Positions 59,285 to 64,000 of a DNA stretch of 64,000 nucleotides are shown one piece after another. The position numbers and the translations under genes were made by a program. The notes below the pieces were generated by a model. That model was not told the DNA's origin and did not search any database. It worked only from the letters and a program-made list of their open reading frames with translations. Every line of letters begins with the position of its first letter. Position 1 is the stretch's first letter. The stretch comes from Mucilaginibacter endophyticus (lineage in GTDB: Bacteria; Bacteroidota; Bacteroidia; Sphingobacteriales; Sphingobacteriaceae): assembly GCF_003351025.1 (NCBI RefSeq), contig NZ_QPCG01000005.1, forward strand, positions 23,931 through 87,930, in the 5' to 3' direction.

Positions 59285-60618
59285 GTTAGTTTAAACAGTT
59301 CGAAGATAGTAACTTTTTTAGTGTTATCACTCACTTTATACCTTTCGTCGGGGCGGTAGCCGCCAATCCACATAATTTCACCGTTGCCGTTCACAAGGAT
59401 AGGAATTTCTTCCTTTTGATGCAGCGGCACTTTCTGATTGATAAAAAAATCGCTCAGCTTCTTCTTCCCTTTCATCCCTAAGGGAAAAAAATAATCCCCC
59501 TCATTCCAGGTACGCACCCTGAGCGGATATACCAGTTTATCCGCATCTATTGATACCGCCATCGGGTTGTCCTTTACAATCAGCGCACTATCATCATGCA
59601 ATAAATTCACCCTGTAAACGCCAAAATTAGCTTCATGGTCTGTTTCGTTAATAATAATCTCAACCGGTAAAACGGTTGTTCTGGGTTTCAGGATGATAAT
59701 ATTCCTATCAATCAACAAGGTATGCGTCCCCGATTCAAATACCCTGCCGGAGTGTTTATCAAGCGAATCAATCAGGTCGTCAATAGTAGCTTCATTAAAG
59801 CCGTACTCGTTAAGTAACTTAAAAAGTAACAACCTTTTGGGATTAAGCTTCTTTACTTCAATAATGGATAAATAAATACCATCATCATGTATTTGCAGTA
59901 GCGCCTGTCTTAATTCCTCAAGCTTAAGCTCCAGCAACAGTTCCAGGTCGCGAAAATGGAGCAGGTTGTTTTCAAAAGTTTTTTCGAGCGAAGGATTCAG
60001 TTCTTTCAGCTTAGGTACAACCTCCAGCCTGATCTTGTTACGGGCATATTTAGCAGAGGCATTGGAGCTGTCTTCTACAAATGTTAAACCTTCGGCAGTA
60101 ACAATGGTCTGTATTTCCGCACGGCTAAGGAACAGCAGGGGGCGCACCAGCTTACCGTTTTTAGGTAAAATACCATGTAAACCGGCAATTCCGGTACCGC
60201 GTGTAAGGTTTAACAATATTGTTTCAATAGTATCGTTTTGGTGGTGAGCAAGCGCAATAACCTCATAACCTGACTGCTGACTGATGGTGTCAAACCATTG
60301 ATAGCGCATATCACGGGCCGCCATCTGAATTGATATCTTGTTATCGGCAGCGTATTGCTCAGTATCAAAGTTTACAGTATGGAAAGGAATGTTAAGCGTT
60401 GCGGCAAGGCTGCGGGAAAAAGCCTGATCGCGCAGGGCTTCATCGCCACGCAGCTGAAAGTTACAATGGGCAATGCCAAAATCATACCCTGCGGCTTTAA
60501 GCAAATGCACCATTAAAACCGAATCGATGCCGCCGCTTACAGCTGCCAGGATTTTGGTAGCGGGTGTAAATAAGCTGTTTTGCTCAATAAAATTAACAAA
60601 CTGATTAACTGGCAGCAT
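59281..60618 (-). CDS. tilS: tRNA(Ile)-lysidine synthase
   Basis: A 445-residue enzyme that converts the wobble C of tRNA-Ile(CAU) to lysidine. The PP-loop is ILAAVSGGIDSVLMVHLLKAAGYDFGIAHCNF (SGGxDS). RDMRYQWFDTISQQSGYEVIALAHHQNDTIETILLNLTRGTGIAGLHG and KYARNKIRLEVVPKLKELNP follow, as does the C-terminal TilS domain (KKLSDFFINQKVPLHQKEEIPILVNGNGEIMWIGGYRPDERY). It is divergent from the OstA-like gene with a 51-bp gap. Confidence 0.97.
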   Translation of the reverse strand: MLPVNQFVNFIEQNSLFTPATKILAAVSGGIDSVLMVHLLKAAGYDFGIAHCNFQLRGDEALRDQAFSRSLAATLNIPFHTVNFDTEQYAADNKISIQMAARDMRYQWFDTISQQSGYEVIALAHHQNDTIETILLNLTRGTGIAGLHGILPKNGKLVRPLLFLSRAEIQTIVTAEGLTFVEDSSNASAKYARNKIRLEVVPKLKELNPSLEKTFENNLLHFRDLELLLELKLEELRQALLQIHDDGIYLSIIEVKKLNPKRLLLFKLLNEYGFNEATIDDLIDSLDKHSGRVFESGTHTLLIDRNIIILKPRTTVLPVEIIINETDHEANFGVYRVNLLHDDSALIVKDNPMAVSIDADKLVYPLRVRTWNEGDYFFPLGMKGKKKLSDFFINQKVPLHQKEEIPILVNGNGEIMWIGGYRPDERYKVSDNTKKVTIFELFKLT

Positions 60619-60622
60619 TCAT

Positions 60623-60652
60623 CAAAATTATTAATTTAATAACCCCAACAAA
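60623..60652 (-). promoter_or_regulatory. Consensus, probably leaderless promoter of tilS
   Basis: On the minus strand TTTG (plus 60649-60652), an 18-nt spacer and TAATTTTG (plus 60623-60630) fit the consensus. The tilS ATG is only 4 nt downstream of the -7 box. Confidence 0.65.
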
Positions 60653-60664
60653 AAACTAATTTTG
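60635..60664 (+). promoter_or_regulatory. Probable leaderless promoter of the OstA-like gene
   Basis: TTTA (60635-60638), an 18-nt spacer and TAATTTTG (60657-60664). The GTG start (60670) is 5 nt beyond the -7 box. It overlaps the opposing tilS promoter. Confidence 0.58.
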
Positions 60665-60669
60665 CCATT

Positions 60670-63243
60670 GTGAGGAAATACGTTTTATGCTTTTTGTTTT
60701 TGGCGATAGCGACTGCAGCTATGGCTCAAAAAAAATCAATTGTAAACCTGATACAATCTGAACGAAGCACTGCCGGAAAAATTAATGGCAAGCAGATGGT
60801 AAAAGTGTATAAAGGCGTGTTCAAGCAGGATTATTCTATCCTACGGTCAGACAGCGCCTACTTTTATCCAAGCGACAACGCTTTTGATGCCTTTGGTAAC
60901 GTAAACATAAACCAGGGCGATACGCTGAATATATTCTCAGATAAGCTGAATTATAACGGTAATACCAAAACAGCAATCCTTACCAATAATGTTAAAATGG
61001 TTGACCGCGATGCAACCTTAACTACCAATTACCTTACTTATAACACGGCCAGCCGCATAGGCACTTACACGGGCGGCGGTAAACTGGTAAATAAGGATAA
61101 TGTGCTTACCAGCAAAAACGGCTATTACTTTGCCTTCAGCCGCGACTCGTATTTCCGGTACGATGTAGTGCTTACCACACCTGACGCATTGATAAAAACA
61201 GATACACTGAAGTATAACACGGGCACGCGTATAGCCTATTTCTTCGGGCCAACCAATATTTACGGCACTAAGGATAAAGACACCCTGTATACCGAAAATG
61301 GTTTGTACAACACTGTTACCGAGCAGGCCTATTTCGGAAAGAAAAACTCGTACAGGCAAGGCACCAAATCATTAAAAGGCGACAGTCTTTTTTATGACAA
61401 GCTGAAAGGCTACGGTCGCGCGGTAAAAAACATCACTTTTGAAGACCGTGAGCAAAAGGTAACCATAAAAGGTGATCTGGGAACTTACTACAGGGCCGAG
61501 GAAAAAACCGTTGTTACCGAAAACGCTTATGTAGTATTGATTTCCGAACAAAAGGATACCAGCAAAACCGATACAACAGTTAAAAAACTACCGGTTGATA
61601 ATAAGAATGCTAAGGCAACAGCCAAAAAAGTCACCGATCTAACAAAAATTGCCAATGCTATAAAACCCGATAGCATCCATAAAGCACCGCCTAATACCAT
61701 GCCGGTTAAACAGCCGTTTGCCATAGGTAAAAAAGACAGCGCTAATGTTGAAATGGCAGCTGCACTGGCGCAGGACGCGTTGAAAAACAATAAAAACGCC
61801 AATGCCGACGTATTGATCAAAGCCGCAACCCAGGCAAAAAAGGGCAACGAAAAGGTGATCGACTCGGCACTGAAGGCGGCAGCTCCGGCCTTGAAAAACA
61901 ATAAGGACAAAGCCAATATTAAAAACATAGGCAGTTTGGCCGGCGTAGCCGATGCTATAAAACCGGGTGTTGCAAAAGTAACTGGCAAGTTGCTGCCTGC
62001 AAAAACGCCTTTAGCCACAAAAGATACCAGCCATATTAAACGCGATTCAATATACATGACTGCCGATACCATCGAAACGCAGATCATGACCTATAAAGAC
62101 CAGAAAATTTACCAGGAGCGCCAGCGTACTTTACGCGATACCACTTTAAAACAACGCAAAGTAGCGGCTGATAAAAAATCCTCGAAGTTTTTGACCGCTT
62201 ATTATATAAAGGTGCCTAAAGATACCAGCTACTTTCACCGTGATTTTTTTGGTAAGCCAAAGCCAATAAACGATTCGTTGCAGCGCAAAAAAGACGCCCT
62301 TGCCGCTATTAAAAAAGCAAAACAGGATAGCATATACCGTGTGCAAATGCAGCGCGACCCGGTTTTCAAGCAATATCCTGTTGATGTGAAAGATACGGCG
62401 CGTGTAAGGATGCTCATCGGGCATCACCATGTCAAGATCTTTAAATCAGACCTGCAGGCAAAATCTGATTCGGTGTTTTACAGTAACAGCGACTCAACCA
62501 TGCGCATGTACGTAAACCCTATTATCTGGACACAGGGATCGCAGTTAAGCGGCGATACCGTATACCTGCAAATGCGTAAGAAAAAGCTGGATAATATTGA
62601 GTTGTTCCCGTCGGCGTTTATCGTAAACATCGAAAAGGATGATTCAACGCATTTTAACCAGGTAGCAGGCAAAAAAATGCGGGGATACTTTAAAGATGAC
62701 AAGCTGGATCAGATGTATACCTATGGCAATGCCGAAACCATCTATTTTCAGCGCGACAGCGGTAAGGTATCGGGTATGCAGCGATCTTTGAGCAGCCGGA
62801 TCCGTACCTCGTTTAAAAACAACCAGGCAAACCGGATTTTCTTCATAACCAAACCCGAAAACCGATACATCCCTATAGAAAAAGTTAAGGAAGATGATAA
62901 GATCCTAAAAGGCTTTTTATGGAAGCCTAAAGAGCGACCCGCATCTAAAGAGGATATCATAAAAAAACGACCTAAAAAGGTAGCTTCATCTAAATCTCCG
63001 GCAAAAACCCCACCGGGTAAGCCGGGCGCTGTAAAGCCGGGAACTAACCTGAAGGTAGATAGCCTAAAAGGGGGCGGACAAAAAATGATGCCGGATAGCA
63101 CCCTAAAAGTTGATACCGGAAAGAATAATGCCCAAAAAATTAAAAAGGATACGACAATCAAGAATTTTCCGCCAAAACTACCCGGAAATGGGCAGAAAAA
63201 GGACAGTATTGTTAACAAAACGCCATCTGTTAAGAAAAACTGA
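60670..63243 (+). CDS. OstA/LptA-like lipopolysaccharide-transport protein
   Basis: An 857-residue protein with a GTG start and a signal peptide (MRKYVLCFLFLAIATAAMAQ). Two stretches have the OstA beta-jellyroll pattern: about residues 40-280 (YSILRSDSAYFYPSDNAFDAFGNVNINQGDTLNIFSDKLNYNGN) and about 575-700 (ADLQAKSD-type turns with SDSTMRMYVNPIIWTQGSQLSGDTVYLQ). Residues about 298-465 and the C-terminal 90 are Lys/Ala/Asn/Pro-rich low-complexity sequence. OstA-like proteins carry LPS across the periplasm to the outer membrane. The insert is unusual for the family, as far as I can tell. Confidence 0.84.
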   Translation: MRKYVLCFLFLAIATAAMAQKKSIVNLIQSERSTAGKINGKQMVKVYKGVFKQDYSILRSDSAYFYPSDNAFDAFGNVNINQGDTLNIFSDKLNYNGNTKTAILTNNVKMVDRDATLTTNYLTYNTASRIGTYTGGGKLVNKDNVLTSKNGYYFAFSRDSYFRYDVVLTTPDALIKTDTLKYNTGTRIAYFFGPTNIYGTKDKDTLYTENGLYNTVTEQAYFGKKNSYRQGTKSLKGDSLFYDKLKGYGRAVKNITFEDREQKVTIKGDLGTYYRAEEKTVVTENAYVVLISEQKDTSKTDTTVKKLPVDNKNAKATAKKVTDLTKIANAIKPDSIHKAPPNTMPVKQPFAIGKKDSANVEMAAALAQDALKNNKNANADVLIKAATQAKKGNEKVIDSALKAAAPALKNNKDKANIKNIGSLAGVADAIKPGVAKVTGKLLPAKTPLATKDTSHIKRDSIYMTADTIETQIMTYKDQKIYQERQRTLRDTTLKQRKVAADKKSSKFLTAYYIKVPKDTSYFHRDFFGKPKPINDSLQRKKDALAAIKKAKQDSIYRVQMQRDPVFKQYPVDVKDTARVRMLIGHHHVKIFKSDLQAKSDSVFYSNSDSTMRMYVNPIIWTQGSQLSGDTVYLQMRKKKLDNIELFPSAFIVNIEKDDSTHFNQVAGKKMRGYFKDDKLDQMYTYGNAETIYFQRDSGKVSGMQRSLSSRIRTSFKNNQANRIFFITKPENRYIPIEKVKEDDKILKGFLWKPKERPASKEDIIKKRPKKVASSKSPAKTPPGKPGAVKPGTNLKVDSLKGGGQKMMPDSTLKVDTGKNNAQKIKKDTTIKNFPPKLPGNGQKKDSIVNKTPSVKKN

Positions 63244-63280
63244 CCCAAAATGAAAAAAAAGTAACATTTTTTATCAAAAA

Positions 63281-63346
63281 AATTAGTCTACTAATTCTAT
63301 AGTGCTTATATTTGACTAATTGTTATTATCGATCTAACCAATTAGT
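63281..63346 (+). promoter_or_regulatory. Promoter flanked by ATTAGT/ACTAAT palindromes (candidate operators)
   Basis: A perfect palindrome AATTAGTCTACTAATT (63281-63296) overlaps the expected -33 position of a TATATTTG -7 box (63307-63314). A second pair, ACTAATTG (63315-63322) and CAATTAGT (63339-63346), brackets the expected start of transcription. Such TTAG...CTAA words resemble MarR-type operators, but no regulator gene is in the window. Confidence 0.55.
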
Positions 63347-63420
63347 TCTTTATGATAAATAATGAGGTCAGTCAACTTAAATTTAAAAAAGAGACAGCCG
63401 GCGGGCTATCTCTTTTTTTT
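63320..63420 (+). ncRNA. Candidate short RNA or leader ending in a terminator
   Basis: From the -7 box at 63307-63314 a transcript of about 100 nt would run to a hairpin (GAGACAGCC with GGCTATCTC, one mismatch) and a T run at 63411-63420. The only frame inside is 27 codons from 63352 and overlaps the hairpin. Either a small RNA or an attenuated leader of the gene at 63518 is possible. Confidence 0.4.
63386..63420 (+). terminator. Intrinsic terminator after the candidate short RNA
   Basis: An A run, a stem of about nine pairs (GAGACAGCC / GGCTATCTC, one mismatch) and eight T residues. It is 145-180 bp past the OstA-like stop codon and so could also end that gene. Confidence 0.75.
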
Positions 63421-63517
63421 CTGCCCCATTTTTAAAACATGTTTAAACAGCTGTTTTATTTATCAATAAAGTAAACATCATGTACCCCGGCGTGTTATCC
63501 CAATAAACACTACCGCC

Positions 63518-63763
63518 ATGATTGATCAAAAAGACACCAAACCGGCTGCTAAAGATGGGAAGTACGAATTCCTGATGAACTACTCCGAACGTGAGCTTAC
63601 CTGCCGTGTTGAAAAAGAACAAAACAAGCTGCATGTTTTTATCGACAATAATATCAACGCCGAGCTTGAACTACAGGCCAACGGCAATCTTACCCAGGTA
63701 AGCGGCAACGCGCTGCCCGATTCAACCATTGAGTTTATTAAGAAACACATCATGGAGCAATAG
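63518..63763 (+). CDS. Small hypothetical protein
   Basis: An 81-residue cytosolic protein. A charged N-terminus (MIDQKDTKPAAKDGKYEF) leads to an amphipathic beta/alpha part (LTCRVEKEQNKLHVFIDNNINAELELQANGNLTQVSGNALPDSTIEFIKKHIMEQ). I do not recognise a family. The coding pattern is convincing and it is not a shadow of another gene. Confidence 0.72.
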   Translation: MIDQKDTKPAAKDGKYEFLMNYSERELTCRVEKEQNKLHVFIDNNINAELELQANGNLTQVSGNALPDSTIEFIKKHIMEQ

Positions 63764-63818
63764 TTGGTTGCGCCTGGTTTTGTACTTGTAGCTGAAATAA
63801 CATTAGGTGTGGAGGGAC

Positions 63819-63889
63819 TGTCATCCTGAGCCTGTCGAAGGACGCGCGCAGAGGCCACCCCGCCATGCTTCGACGAGCTCAGCATGACA
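63819..63889. repeat. Palindromic repeat, family B (second copy)
   Basis: A 71-bp element with ends TGTCATCCTGAGCCTGTCGA and TCGACGAGCTCAGCATGACA. It is close kin to 32552-32624. A third, partial sequence of the same type (TTCGTTCCTCAGCATGACA) lies at 63967-63985. The rest of 63764-64000 shows no gene. Confidence 0.85.
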
Positions 63890-64000
63890 CTCGTTTTTGT
63901 TAGGCCGTAAAGTAGCGAACAATATTTGCGATATAAAAAGCGGCTTTGCTTAGCGAAGAAGATGCTTCGTTCCTCAGCATGACAAGCGTTTTATTAATAC

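Noticed and set aside
1..64000. A new defence, secretion or biosynthetic gene cluster
   Set aside because: All larger genes belong to known housekeeping, envelope or regulatory families; no toxin-antitoxin pair, nuclease cluster, NRPS/PKS or phage gene was seen.

Overview
The window looks like a chromosomal segment of a Bacteroidota bacterium of the family Sphingobacteriaceae, most like Mucilaginibacter or Pedobacter. The evidence is a very large secreted protein with a type B (CHU_C) sorting domain of the type IX secretion system, DUF3857 transglutaminase-like proteins, futalosine-pathway menaquinone genes, promoters of the Bacteroidota type (TTTG, 17-20 bp, TAnnTTTG), weak Shine-Dalgarno signals, and many short palindromic intergenic repeats. 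I see no rRNA, tRNA, CRISPR array, insertion sequence, prophage or biosynthetic gene cluster.

Layout. 1-2.0 kb (minus): an ECF-type sigma factor cut by the window edge, with YCII and AhpD-like proteins. 2.2-6.4 kb (plus): an acyltransferase, a thioredoxin-fold protein and a hybrid histidine kinase. 6.4-11.7 kb (mostly minus): DNA polymerase IV, a DUF922 protease-like protein, an SPFH protein, a CapA-like lipoprotein and an NlpC/P60 hydrolase. 12.1-15.0 kb: pyruvate dehydrogenase E1 alpha and E2. 15.2-19.4 kb: a 4-TM protein, then a trp locus (leader peptide plus attenuator, trpE, trpG, trpC, a DUF1398 gene). 19.6-25.0 kb: a 1.8-kilo-residue Ig-repeat adhesin-like protein. 25-32.4 kb: a GDSL hydrolase, an S9 peptidase, a beta-barrel protein, small periplasmic proteins, LpxH and RF1. 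32.6-41.4 kb (minus): Tex, a 2-hydroxyacid dehydrogenase, RuvC, Aat and two DUF3857 proteins. 41.8-46.8 kb: HflX, MqnD, MqnB, a QueD/PTPS-type enzyme, FolE and FabD. 46.9-52.5 kb: a large NtrY-like kinase and two tandem ferritin-like proteins. 52.5-55 kb (minus): a thioredoxin and a Gln-rich DUF6600 protein broken by one in-frame stop. 55.2-64 kb: a 2OG-Fe(II) oxygenase, an MFS exporter with a divergent LysR regulator, TilS, an OstA/LptA-like protein and a small hypothetical gene.

Most genes are housekeeping or envelope functions. The unusual content lies in gene structure and regulation: a Trp-codon-rich leader peptide and terminator before trpE; palindromic repeats that have entered coding sequence (start of trpG, middle of mqnD) or fill a gene junction (folE-fabD); a CAG-to-TAG stop in a Gln-rich tail; a 51-bp divergent promoter (tilS/ostA) that appears to give two leaderless mRNAs; and a palindrome-flanked promoter driving a possible short RNA near 63.3 kb. 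I did not find a convincing new defence or biosynthetic system.
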